Shown here piece by piece: positions 41,625-50,298 of a DNA stretch of 64,000 nt. The DNA comes from Flavobacteriales bacterium (GTDB taxonomy: Bacteria; Bacteroidota; Bacteroidia; Flavobacteriales_E; Vicingaceae). The notes under the pieces were generated by a model. That model did no database searches and was not told the DNA's origin. It saw only the letters and a program-made list of their open reading frames with translations. Position 1 is the stretch's first letter. The number at the start of each line of letters is the position of its first letter. The stretch spans positions 124,001-188,000 of the forward strand of contig JABTUP010000003.1 in assembly GCA_015075325.1 (NCBI GenBank), read 5' to 3'. Position numbers and translations under genes: made by a program.

Positions 41625-42650
41625 ATGTTAATAGCTGCTCGCGATTTTTTTGTAAGAAACCTGAATAAGGGCACATTTTTGTGGAAAGTGCTTGAGTTTT
41701 TGCAAGGAATGTTTTATGTAAAAAACTACTTGTTTTATTACAAATGGAACTTTATACGTTCTTCTACAACTACCCGTGAAATAAACATTGAGTTTATTAG
41801 CTATTGTAATTTGAGGTGTTCATTTTGTTCGCTCGACCATGAAAAACCAAAAGTTAGGATTACTCCTGAGTTATTGGATAAATTTTTAAAAAATCTTACC
41901 GACGACAAAAGATTTAAGAAAGTTGAAGTAATTCATTTGCACAATGCTGGCGAAACACTTTTACATCCAGAAATTGGAACTCTTTTAGAAATCATAAAAA
42001 AATACAAAGACCTCAACCATAAAAAGAACCAAAGATTTCCAACTGTTCATTTATTAACCAATGGAACTCCATTAAATGAGAAAAAAGCATTGGAAATACT
42101 CGATAGTAAAGCTGTAGATGTAATGGAATTTAGCATGGATGGCGGTAGCCCTCAACGATTTGAGGAAATGAGGATTAGAGCAAAATGGGAGCAATTTTAT
42201 AGCAACATCAAGTTTTTTTGTGATGAAAACAAAAAAAGAGGTTCGGCAATTAAAACCAATATTATTTCAGTAATTGATTCTAAAAATCCATTAAAAACAG
42301 ATTGGATGGATAAGCAATTTGTTGAAGTACTTAACATGGTTGATCGTTATGAATTACGTCATCCTCACACTTGGGCTGGCGAAGTTAATATCGAAGGCGA
42401 TTCTTCAAACAATAAAAACAAACCTCATAAAATTGGGTGCGGACTACTCATGCATCAATTGGTTTTGTTGCCAAATGGCGATGTTAGTGTTTGCTGTGTC
42501 GATTTAAACTCAAAAGGTGTTGTTGGAAACATCAACAACGATAATTTATTTGACATCTATAACTCTAAACTACGAAGAAGTTGGTTGGAATTGATGTTTA
42601 AACGACAAAAATCGCAAATCGACTTGTGTAAAAACTGCGATACGTTTTAG
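41625..42650 (+). CDS. radical SAM/SPASM domain protein
   Basis: A 341-residue iron-sulfur enzyme. The ATG at 41625 is preferred over the TTG at 41622. The radical SAM cluster is in CNLRCSFCS (CxxxCxxC, about 64-71), with the glycine-rich VIHLHNAGETLLHPEIG, and a C-terminal SPASM-type Cys set (GCGLLMHQ, SVCCVDLNSKG, and KNCDTF at the very end). Members modify peptides or sugars; no short precursor gene is visible nearby, and related proteins in surface-glycan clusters are also known. Substrate unknown. Confidence 0.88.
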   Translation: MLIAARDFFVRNLNKGTFLWKVLEFLQGMFYVKNYLFYYKWNFIRSSTTTREINIEFISYCNLRCSFCSLDHEKPKVRITPELLDKFLKNLTDDKRFKKVEVIHLHNAGETLLHPEIGTLLEIIKKYKDLNHKKNQRFPTVHLLTNGTPLNEKKALEILDSKAVDVMEFSMDGGSPQRFEEMRIRAKWEQFYSNIKFFCDENKKRGSAIKTNIISVIDSKNPLKTDWMDKQFVEVLNMVDRYELRHPHTWAGEVNIEGDSSNNKNKPHKIGCGLLMHQLVLLPNGDVSVCCVDLNSKGVVGNINNDNLFDIYNSKLRRSWLELMFKRQKSQIDLCKNCDTF

Positions 42651-42680
42651 GTGAGTTCTAAAAATAGTGTTTTTTATTTA

Positions 42681-42710
42681 CACACCCCCACCCCTCTTAA
42701 TAGAGAGGAA
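42681..42710. repeat. GC-rich palindromic repeat between convergent genes
   Basis: CACACCCCCACCCCTCTTAA followed by TAGAGAGG, with hairpin CCTCT-TAAT-AGAGG. It lies between the convergent radical SAM and patatin genes and is a third member of the family seen at 12991 and 38257. It may act as a terminator for one or both. Confidence 0.5.
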
Positions 42711-42736
42711 GTAAAATGTTAATTTTTATCCCCCAC

Positions 42737-45031
42737 TTAATCTAAACTTTTCTTGTTGAAGATAATAAACCCGAAATGGAACATCACACTCCATTTTTCT
42801 TCGTTATTGTCGTAATAATTTGCATTTAATGCAATGGGACCTACAGGTGTATAATAAACCAAAGAAGCAGAACCAATGTACTGAGTATTTGACCAAATAG
42901 GACTAAAACTAGCTTTTTGGTTTATATCGGCTAAAATGGTTTGGTGTGGTTGAAAAGCATACGCTTCAAGCCTTAATTGAAATTTATTAAAAATTGCATA
43001 AATATTTTTTATACCAGCAGCAACATATGTATAAGCTCTTAAATTAGGTTGAAACAATGTGCGTGTTTCGGGTATTGGCTGAAAAGCTGGAGCTGCCAAA
43101 ACTGAAGCTGAGTAATTACTAAAAAATGGTTGAACAGAATATAAACCTTCAACAGTTAAACCAAATTTTACTTTTCTTTTTGAATTAAAATATTGATCGT
43201 AACGGAGTTTTATCTGCGACCATTCTAATGAATTTTTATAGTTGATGGTATCACTAGAAGTACTTCCTAATCTTGTATCTTCATTTCCTTTAATGTATCT
43301 ATATCGCAAAGAAAACAAACTACCTTGTGATGCGTATTGAGGTTTATTTAGTGAATTTCTTTCATAAAACACCCCTCCTATCATGTTTGTAAAAAAAGTT
43401 TTATCTGGCTCATCGGTAGAAATAAATGTTTTGGTTTGGTAATATTCATTAATTAACTCACCTGCACTTCCTTCAAAAACTAATTTGCCTTTATAAAAAA
43501 CAGGCAAACCTAGTTCTGCTTTTACATATTTATCTCGAACAACCAAAAATGATGGTTTTATGTCTTCGAAAAAAACATTGTTACTTTTAAAATAATCCCA
43601 AACCCCTTGATTATATGTTGCTTGAAAATAAAATGGAATTTTTAAAGGCAAATCTATTCTGGCACCTCCCATAACGGAATTATGCAATCGACCAAAATAG
43701 CTATTTGCCATAAGTGTAACAGCAGCTTGATCGAGAATATTGTATTTTAACCCAATAAAACCTTCATCAATAGGTCGAGTAGAAAACAATCCACCAAATG
43801 AAATAAACAAATCTTTTTCTTTTTTGGCTTTGAGTTTAAGTGTAAAATATTTGGTTGAATCATTAAACTCGGCATCGGGATAAAGTGATTTCACCTTATC
43901 ATCAGAAAGAATTTTAATGTATTCGTGTTGAATTTCATCTATACCAAAGGTATCTTTATTAATTCTAATCGAATTTTCGATGTAATTATTTTGAGATTTG
44001 TTTAACCCCGAAACTTCTATTTTGTCGAATACTAATTTTGGAAGGGTTGCTTTAAAATTTCTTCGTTTATTTTCAACAGCTTCTTTAGACACAAAAGTTC
44101 GGATGTTGTTTTTTATTGAATCTATAACAGCTATTGTAGCATCGTAACCAATTTTTATAAGTTCTTTGTTGTAGTTAAAATTAAAAGTGGCGTAATCTCC
44201 TGCATTGGGTTCAATAATAATACCTTCTTCACAAGGGATACTATAATCGGTTTCGTTAGCAATAATTGATTTTAATTGAGAAAGTATATTATCTTCATTG
44301 GGTAAATCAAAGTTGTAGGAAACATTACTACCAATGATATAATCGGGTAAAAAATCGTTGTATATCACATTCGATGGAAAATTATTGTACAAACCTCCAT
44401 CAAAAAGCAACATGTTGTTGTAAGAAACAGGCTTAACATACAATGGATATGCCATAGAAGCTCTTACAGCAATTGGCAATTTCCCCGATTTAAATATTAC
44501 TTCTTTTTTTGAAATGATATCGGAAGCTACACAACGAAAAGGAACAAACAAACTATCAAAATTACCTTTAGCAACTGTATTTGATGGAAGTAAATACGAC
44601 ATTAAACCAAAGTTTATTGATTCGGACGAAATAAAACTCGATGGTAAATTTGCTTCCCAAATAGTATCAGTATCAATCTTAAACGTAATCATTGATGCGT
44701 CATCATCTTTTTTTCTCAAATGATATTTAAAATCGTCGTTTAATTCACCAGAAGCCCAACGCTTAAATTCTTCTGAAGTAAAAATAACTTCCATTTCTTC
44801 TGGTGAATAACCAGATGCATAAAAAGCTCCAACCACAGCACCAATTGATGTTCCTGTAATAAAATCAATGGGAATATCGTGCTCTTCTAGTGCCTTTAAC
44901 ACACCAATGTGGGTTATTCCACTTGCTCCGCCCCCACTCATTACCACTCCTATTTTTTGGGCAGTAACATTCCACGACATTAGTATGCAGAAAATTTGAA
45001 GTACTATTTTAACTGAAAGTCGGATAAACAA
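42737..45031 (-). CDS. patatin-like phospholipase fused to an Omp85-type barrel
   Basis: A 764-residue exported protein with signal peptide to about residue 24. The patatin domain has the oxyanion loop MSGGGASGITHIG (31-43), nucleophile S62 in GTSIG (60-64) and the partner D211 in DGG (211-213). A POTRA-like segment follows around 340-420 (FDKIEVSGLNKSQNNYIENS), and the last 350 residues are a 16-strand-type barrel ending FHFGFIIFNKKSLD. This is the layout of type Vd/PlpD-like patatins, in which the barrel displays or releases the lipase. Catalytic residues are intact, so phospholipase A activity is plausible. It is transcribed from its own start. Confidence 0.92.
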   Translation of the reverse strand: MFIRLSVKIVLQIFCILMSWNVTAQKIGVVMSGGGASGITHIGVLKALEEHDIPIDFITGTSIGAVVGAFYASGYSPEEMEVIFTSEEFKRWASGELNDDFKYHLRKKDDDASMITFKIDTDTIWEANLPSSFISSESINFGLMSYLLPSNTVAKGNFDSLFVPFRCVASDIISKKEVIFKSGKLPIAVRASMAYPLYVKPVSYNNMLLFDGGLYNNFPSNVIYNDFLPDYIIGSNVSYNFDLPNEDNILSQLKSIIANETDYSIPCEEGIIIEPNAGDYATFNFNYNKELIKIGYDATIAVIDSIKNNIRTFVSKEAVENKRRNFKATLPKLVFDKIEVSGLNKSQNNYIENSIRINKDTFGIDEIQHEYIKILSDDKVKSLYPDAEFNDSTKYFTLKLKAKKEKDLFISFGGLFSTRPIDEGFIGLKYNILDQAAVTLMANSYFGRLHNSVMGGARIDLPLKIPFYFQATYNQGVWDYFKSNNVFFEDIKPSFLVVRDKYVKAELGLPVFYKGKLVFEGSAGELINEYYQTKTFISTDEPDKTFFTNMIGGVFYERNSLNKPQYASQGSLFSLRYRYIKGNEDTRLGSTSSDTINYKNSLEWSQIKLRYDQYFNSKRKVKFGLTVEGLYSVQPFFSNYSASVLAAPAFQPIPETRTLFQPNLRAYTYVAAGIKNIYAIFNKFQLRLEAYAFQPHQTILADINQKASFSPIWSNTQYIGSASLVYYTPVGPIALNANYYDNNEEKWSVMFHFGFIIFNKKSLD

Positions 45032-45047
45032 ATATTTTTCTCCGAAA

Positions 45048-45833
45048 TTACTTGATTTTAGTTAACAAGTCAATAAGATAGTGTACTGTTTTTGTTAATC
45101 GCGAACCATACCACGAAAATAATTCGCCATCAACAAGCAATATTTGAGCATTTTTACTTAGCATTTTAAACTCTTTTATATGCTTTTCTTTAAATGGATA
45201 AGGTTCTGATGAAAGTAAAATTAGTTGAGGATTTATTGATTTAATTTGTTCTGAAGTTACTATTGGATAATTTTCACTGGTTTCTATAGCATTAACAAAA
45301 CCTGCTCTTTCCATCACATCATGAATAAAAGTTGAAGAACCCACACTCATAAAGGGCTCTCTCCAAATAAAATACAAGGTTGACTTGGATTGTTTTTTTA
45401 TTGAAGTTAACAACTTAAAATCTTGTTCAATTTTTGCAATAATTTCTTCAGCTTTAACATTTGTTTTAGTTATTAAACCAATTTGTTTAATCATTTCTAA
45501 ACTTTCTGAAAGATTTCGAATATTACTTGTCCAAACAGGAAACAATTGCTGCAATTCTTCTATTTGTTGTTTGGTATTTTCTTCTTTATTGGCAATAATT
45601 AAATCAGGTTTTAACTGTTTAATTTTATTTATATTCAGTGTTTTAGTCCCACCAATTCTTGTTTTATTTTTAAACCAACTGTTTGGATGAATACAGAATT
45701 TGGTAATCCCAACCACTTCATTTTCCAAGCCTAAATCGAACAACAATTCGGTTTGTGAAGGAACAACAGAAATGATACGTTTTGGAGTTGTTTCAATGTT
45801 AATTTGATGTCCTATTTGGTCAATAAAAATCAT
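45048..45833 (-). CDS. BtuF-like helical-backbone metal receptor without signal peptide
   Basis: A 261-residue two-lobe periplasmic-binding-protein fold linked by a helix. Landmarks: TPKRIISVVPSQTELLFDLG, then IGGTKTLNINKIKQLKPDLI and YPIVTSEQIKSINPQLILLS. The family binds cobalamin or ferric siderophores. There is no signal peptide and no ABC permease or ATPase gene alongside, so it may be a cytosolic chaperone or sensor. Its start overlaps the tilS stop by 4 bases (ATGA), so it is the last gene of the pabB-like/tilS operon. Confidence 0.85.
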   Translation of the reverse strand: MIFIDQIGHQINIETTPKRIISVVPSQTELLFDLGLENEVVGITKFCIHPNSWFKNKTRIGGTKTLNINKIKQLKPDLIIANKEENTKQQIEELQQLFPVWTSNIRNLSESLEMIKQIGLITKTNVKAEEIIAKIEQDFKLLTSIKKQSKSTLYFIWREPFMSVGSSTFIHDVMERAGFVNAIETSENYPIVTSEQIKSINPQLILLSSEPYPFKEKHIKEFKMLSKNAQILLVDGELFSWYGSRLTKTVHYLIDLLTKIK

Positions 45834-47155
45834 TGAACTGCGAGTTGTAAAATGGTTTTGGTTTTTTCTGATATTTTAAAATCATCGTCGATGCGATGTC
45901 CAATTAACCATATAATTTTGTTGGTTGCAGCTAAAATCCAAGTATTTTCTTTTTCTACTAATGAAAATTTTTCGTCAATAAAAAAATCACTGATTTTTTT
46001 TGTTCCTTTCATTCCAAAAGGCTTGAATTTATCACCTTTTTTCCATTTTCTTACAACCAATGGAAATGTTATTTTTTCTGCATTTAGATATGCAATTTTT
46101 TTATTTTTTTTAATGGTTTTCAATTGTTCTTTTGGAACTAGTTGCACATTTAAAACAAAAGGTAGGATATTAAAATCATCCATTTTTTCTAAAATAAACT
46201 CCTGCTTATCGTTTGTTTTAATTTCGGTAAGAATAAGTGTAGCTCTATCTTTAATTAGTTGATGAGTTGAACTGTAAAATTGCTTTCCCGATTGTTTATT
46301 TAATGAATTCATCACATCAACAACATCTTCATCATTAAATCCATAAGGTTTAAGAAAATAATACAAATAGGTTCGCAAAGGTTTTAAATTCAATAATTTA
46401 TCGATTTTAATTTCAATAGTTCCGTCTTTTAATACCTTCCAACACAATTTTTTATCTTCATTTATTTTTGCTTCAAGTAATTGCTCTAGTTCGTTAAAAT
46501 GTTGCGTTTCATTAAAAATAGTTTCAATAAACGAAGGGTTTATTTTTTCCAGTTCTGGAATAACTTTATGCCTTATTTTATTGCGAACGTATTTCGTCTC
46601 TGCATTAGATTGGTCTTCTCGAAAGGGCAGTTTATTTCCTTCAATAAAAGCATCTATTTCTGTTCGATTAAAACAAAGTAATGGACGAATAACATCTCCC
46701 GCTTTACTTTTTATACCGTGTAAACCAGATAATCCTGTTCCTTTAGTAAGATTAATCAGCAAGGTTTCTGCAACATCATTTTTATGATGAGCAGTAGCAA
46801 TGTAGTTATAATTGTTTTTTTCTTTTATTTCGGCAAACCATGTATAACGTAACTCTCGTGCCGCCATTTGGGTAGATTGTTTATTCTTTTTTGCGTAAGT
46901 TTTGGTATCAAAACTAGTAGTGTAAAACGGTACTTTTAGTTCTTTTGCTAAATCGCAAACATACTGTTCGTCTTTATCAGATTCTTTTCCTCTAAGTTTA
47001 AAATTACAATGTGCTATTCCAAAATTGAGTTTTGCTTGATAAAACAAATAAACCATTGCAACAGAATCTCTTCCTCCACTTACAGCAAGTAGAATTTTGT
47101 CAGTTTTAGAAAACAAACGCTCTTCGTTGTAATATTTTTCAAATTTTTTAATCAT
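45830..47155 (-). CDS. tilS: tRNA(Ile)-lysidine synthetase
   Basis: A 441-residue enzyme that turns C34 of tRNA-Ile(CAU) into lysidine so that it reads AUA. The PP-loop SGGRDS is at 26-31, followed by FGIAHCNFKLRGKESDKDEQ, AATAHHKND (nucleotide site) and the RPLLCFNRTEIDAF stretch. The C-terminal domain has KPFGMKGTKKISDFFIDEK. The gene is essential in bacteria, so it should be intact, and it is. It overlaps the neighbours on both sides (8 bp and 4 bp). Confidence 0.97.
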   Translation of the reverse strand: MIKKFEKYYNEERLFSKTDKILLAVSGGRDSVAMVYLFYQAKLNFGIAHCNFKLRGKESDKDEQYVCDLAKELKVPFYTTSFDTKTYAKKNKQSTQMAARELRYTWFAEIKEKNNYNYIATAHHKNDVAETLLINLTKGTGLSGLHGIKSKAGDVIRPLLCFNRTEIDAFIEGNKLPFREDQSNAETKYVRNKIRHKVIPELEKINPSFIETIFNETQHFNELEQLLEAKINEDKKLCWKVLKDGTIEIKIDKLLNLKPLRTYLYYFLKPYGFNDEDVVDVMNSLNKQSGKQFYSSTHQLIKDRATLILTEIKTNDKQEFILEKMDDFNILPFVLNVQLVPKEQLKTIKKNKKIAYLNAEKITFPLVVRKWKKGDKFKPFGMKGTKKISDFFIDEKFSLVEKENTWILAATNKIIWLIGHRIDDDFKISEKTKTILQLAVQ

Positions 47156-48380
47156 TCAAACTCAATACCTCATTAATAGCTTTTGCTTTTAATAAACACT
47201 CTTCGTATTCTTTTTCGGGAACAGATAAACTGGTAATTGCACTGCCAACAAAATACGATATTTTTTTTGAGGAGGCATTATATAAAATACTACGAATCAC
47301 TACATTAAAATCAAAATCGCTAGTTGGTTTTATAAATCCTACAGTTCCAGAATACAAACCACGTTTGCTTTTTTCGTATTGTTCTATCAGCTCCATTGCT
47401 CTAATTTTTGGAGCTCCAGTCATCGAACCCATTGGAAATAACGCATGAATTATTTGCTTAAAATCAACTTCTTTTTTAAGCTCTGCACTAATAGTCGAAA
47501 TCATTTGATGAACCTGAGGAAAAGTATAAATTCCACACAACTCATCTACTTTTACACTATTTCGTTCTGCAATTTTTGCTAAATCGTTTCGAACCAAATC
47601 AACAATCATGATGTTCTCACTTCGCTCTTTTGGGTCGTTTTGGAGTTGTATTTTTAGTTGCTCATCTTCTGCTAAAGTAGCTCCTCTTTTTATCGTTCCT
47701 TTAATGGGTTGAGAGCTAATTTTATTCCCAACTTTTTTGATAAAGCGTTCTGGAGAAGCACAAAGCAGGTATTTATCATTAAACTTTACAAAACACGAAA
47801 ATGGTGTTGGTGATTTTTTATTGAGTTTAAAATAAGTTTCAATAGGATTTATTTCTATTTGGTTTGCAAAAAATTCCTGGCAGTAATTTACCTCATAAAT
47901 ATCACCTTGTTGAATGTGCTGCTTTAATTTACATACATTTTCTAAATACTCTTCTTTAGAAATTCGAGGAGAAATTACCACAGTATTTGCTTGGTGATTT
48001 TTTCGTTGATGTTTTTCTAAATCAGCAAATAATATTAGTAAATCGGTTTCATTATACACCTTACTACTGTAGCTTATTTCAAGAGCTGACTCGCTAATTT
48101 CAATAATGAGTTGTGGAGTAAAAAAAAACTCATCAGGAAACCCAATTTCATCAATTCCGTTTGAGGTTAACTGCTCTATGTTGTTTTTGTAATCGTACGA
48201 GATAAAACCTATTTTCCAATTGTTATCTTCTACTTTTTCACTATTCGAAATTGCTAATATATTCTTCTCGTTTTGATTATTTGAATTAAAGAAAAAAACA
48301 TATTTAGCATCCTTAAAATGGTTGATTAAGTGTTCTTGAAGAACGCTTCTATTATTAATATAAAGTGATATTTTTTTCAC
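47148..48380 (-). CDS. pabB: aminodeoxychorismate/anthranilate synthase component I-like protein
   Basis: A 410-residue chorismate-binding enzyme. The conserved core has PIKGTIKRGATLAEDEQL, DLVRNDLAKIAERN, FPQVHQMISTISAEL and FPMGSMTGAPKIRAMELIEQ, then SKRGLYSGTVGFI. The N-terminal part is shorter than in TrpE and lacks the tryptophan-binding LLES motif, which favours PabB (folate synthesis) over TrpE. No glutamine amidotransferase partner (pabA) or pabC is in the window. It leads an overlapping unit with tilS and the BtuF-like gene. Confidence 0.85.
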   Translation of the reverse strand: MKKISLYINNRSVLQEHLINHFKDAKYVFFFNSNNQNEKNILAISNSEKVEDNNWKIGFISYDYKNNIEQLTSNGIDEIGFPDEFFFTPQLIIEISESALEISYSSKVYNETDLLILFADLEKHQRKNHQANTVVISPRISKEEYLENVCKLKQHIQQGDIYEVNYCQEFFANQIEINPIETYFKLNKKSPTPFSCFVKFNDKYLLCASPERFIKKVGNKISSQPIKGTIKRGATLAEDEQLKIQLQNDPKERSENIMIVDLVRNDLAKIAERNSVKVDELCGIYTFPQVHQMISTISAELKKEVDFKQIIHALFPMGSMTGAPKIRAMELIEQYEKSKRGLYSGTVGFIKPTSDFDFNVVIRSILYNASSKKISYFVGSAITSLSVPEKEYEECLLKAKAINEVLSLND

Positions 48381-48507
48381 ATTGCAAATGTATTCTTTTT
48401 AGCCATTGTTTGTTTCTCCATAAACAAACGGATAAATAAACAATAGCAACTTATATTCACAAAATTGGACTAAATACATCTTCAAAAATAAGTTGCCATT
48501 TTTACAA

Positions 48508-49266
48508 CTACCGAAAAAGAATATACCAAAACATAGAAACAATAATCATTATAATTCCAAACAAAATGAAACCTAATACAACTATTATAAATGATTTAAA
48601 AATGATGTGTAATTTGTTTAGCTTATAAAGGTATATCATTACCCATGGAAAATAAATAAAGCTAAAAATTAGATTTGCGAAAATAGATAATTTGGCATTA
48701 ACTAACACCAACAACGTTGATATCACTCCAAAAATTAGTACCTGAGCTGTAACATATAAACTAACTACAAGACTCTCTGTAAAGGAATGTTTTTTTTTAC
48801 GTCCAAAAAACAACCAAATCAACCAAGCGTAAATTGGAACCTGTAGAAAAGTAAAAAGACGCATGTGTTTATTTAGAAATTCGGTAAACTCAAGCTGAAA
48901 ATTATTTAATTCTTCAATTGAAGCGGTGGTATTGGTATTTGCTCCAAAATCAGAAAAAATCGACATCAATTCATTTCCCCATAGATAAAAAAACAGAAAA
49001 TAGATCGTAGTAGCTAAAAGATAGTACTGAAATGGCTTATAATAAATTTTTCTTTTACCATTTAAGTAATTATCAATCATTATTCCAGGTCTCAACGAAA
49101 GATCTATTATGGTACGAAGTATTGGATTTTCAATTGCAATTAGGTTAGATAAAAAATCACCAACAACATCTTTCATATTGATACGTTTATATTTTTTCTC
49201 ACCACAATTAGAACAATATTCTTTAATGGTTATTTCTCCACAATTCCTGCATTGATTATTTTCCAT
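48508..49266 (-). CDS. DUF3667 domain membrane protein
   Basis: A 252-residue protein. The head has two Zn-ribbon CxxC pairs (CRNCGEITIKEYCSNCGEKK), followed by the DUF3667 signature LRTIIDLSLRPGIMIDNYLN and GKRKIYYKPFQYYLLATTIY. Five or so membrane helices follow to the end (FLQVPIYAWLIWLFFG; VTAQVLIFGVISTLLVLVNA; the closing WYILFR). The function of the family is unknown; the cytosolic Zn-ribbon suggests binding of a protein or nucleic acid. It is flanked by gaps of about 125 bp, probably monocistronic. Confidence 0.85.
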   Translation of the reverse strand: MENNQCRNCGEITIKEYCSNCGEKKYKRINMKDVVGDFLSNLIAIENPILRTIIDLSLRPGIMIDNYLNGKRKIYYKPFQYYLLATTIYFLFFYLWGNELMSIFSDFGANTNTTASIEELNNFQLEFTEFLNKHMRLFTFLQVPIYAWLIWLFFGRKKKHSFTESLVVSLYVTAQVLIFGVISTLLVLVNAKLSIFANLIFSFIYFPWVMIYLYKLNKLHIIFKSFIIVVLGFILFGIIMIIVSMFWYILFR

Positions 49267-49392
49267 AAATATCCTATTAAATAATTCCTCTATATTAGTA
49301 AAAAATTAAACTGAGTAAATTTAAACAAACTATTACGCAATTTTGGGTCACAAACGAGGGCGTAATTTTAAAAGTAAACGACTTCACTACTA

Positions 49393-50298
49393 TTAATTTT
49401 GTGCTTTTAACTGCTCAGTAACAATCCCCAAACCTTCTTCAAAAGAGCAAGGAGAATATTCCAATTCTTTGTACGCTTTATCTAAAACAAATCCTGTTTT
49501 TGGAGGACGTTTTGCAGCCTGATTTAATGATGATGATTTAATTGGAGAAATGATTGATTTATCATAACCATAAAAATCGGCTACTCTGTTTACCAATTCT
49601 AAAACACTCATAAAATCTTTACCACATATATGATAAATTCCAGTGGCTGATTTTTCGGCAATTAACCAACAAGCATAAGCCAAATCTTCAGCTAAAGTGG
49701 GCATACGGAACTGGTCGTTTACAATAGTTAACGGATTACCTTTCTCTAAAGCTTGTTTTGCCCAAAGCACAATGTTTGAACGACTCATGTCTTCCACCAC
49801 GCCATATACAATAATGGTTCTAACAATACTCCATTTAGTTTTTGCTTGTTGAACCAATTTTTCTGCTTCGTATTTTGATTCTCCGTAATAACTCAACGGA
49901 TTCGGTTTATCTTCTTCTTTGTAAGGACCATTTTCACCATCAAAAATAAAATCGGTTGAAAGATGAATGAGATGCGTTTGATGTTTTTCTGAGGCTTCAA
50001 TTAAATATTTAACTGCATTCACATTTAAATTCCAACATTCTTCTTTTTTATCTTCACAGGCATCAACACTGGTCATTGCGGCAGTATTGATTACCACATT
50101 GGGTTTAAACTGATTAAAAACTTGTTCAACTTGAGTTTTATTGGTGATGTCTAAACTAATGTAGTCAAATCCAGTTATGGCTTTTATTCTGTTTTCGCCA
50201 GTAGAAGTGGCTAAAAGATTAATACCTTCTTTATTTGCTAAAAGTTTAACCAACTTCTGTCCTAAAAGCCCATTGCTTCCTGTAATTAAAATTTTCAT
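49393..50298 (-). CDS. NAD-dependent sugar-nucleotide reductase (RmlD-like)
   Basis: A 301-residue extended short-chain dehydrogenase. GxxGxxG is GSNGLLG at 7-13, the catalytic pair is Y138 and K142 in YYGESK, and the substrate region has VDACEDKKEECWNLNVNAVK and IYHICGKDFMSVLELVNRVA. It resembles dTDP-4-dehydrorhamnose reductase, but rmlA, rmlB and rmlC are not near, so the substrate is open. It ends the long pyrF operon and overlaps the antiporter gene by 4 bases. Confidence 0.85.
   Translation of the reverse strand: MKILITGSNGLLGQKLVKLLANKEGINLLATSTGENRIKAITGFDYISLDITNKTQVEQVFNQFKPNVVINTAAMTSVDACEDKKEECWNLNVNAVKYLIEASEKHQTHLIHLSTDFIFDGENGPYKEEDKPNPLSYYGESKYEAEKLVQQAKTKWSIVRTIIVYGVVEDMSRSNIVLWAKQALEKGNPLTIVNDQFRMPTLAEDLAYACWLIAEKSATGIYHICGKDFMSVLELVNRVADFYGYDKSIISPIKSSSLNQAAKRPPKTGFVLDKAYKELEYSPCSFEEGLGIVTEQLKAQN

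Noticed and set aside
41625-42650. Radical SAM/SPASM gene as part of a peptide natural-product cluster
   Set aside because: No short precursor, peptidase or exporter gene lies beside it; neighbours are rpmH and a patatin.
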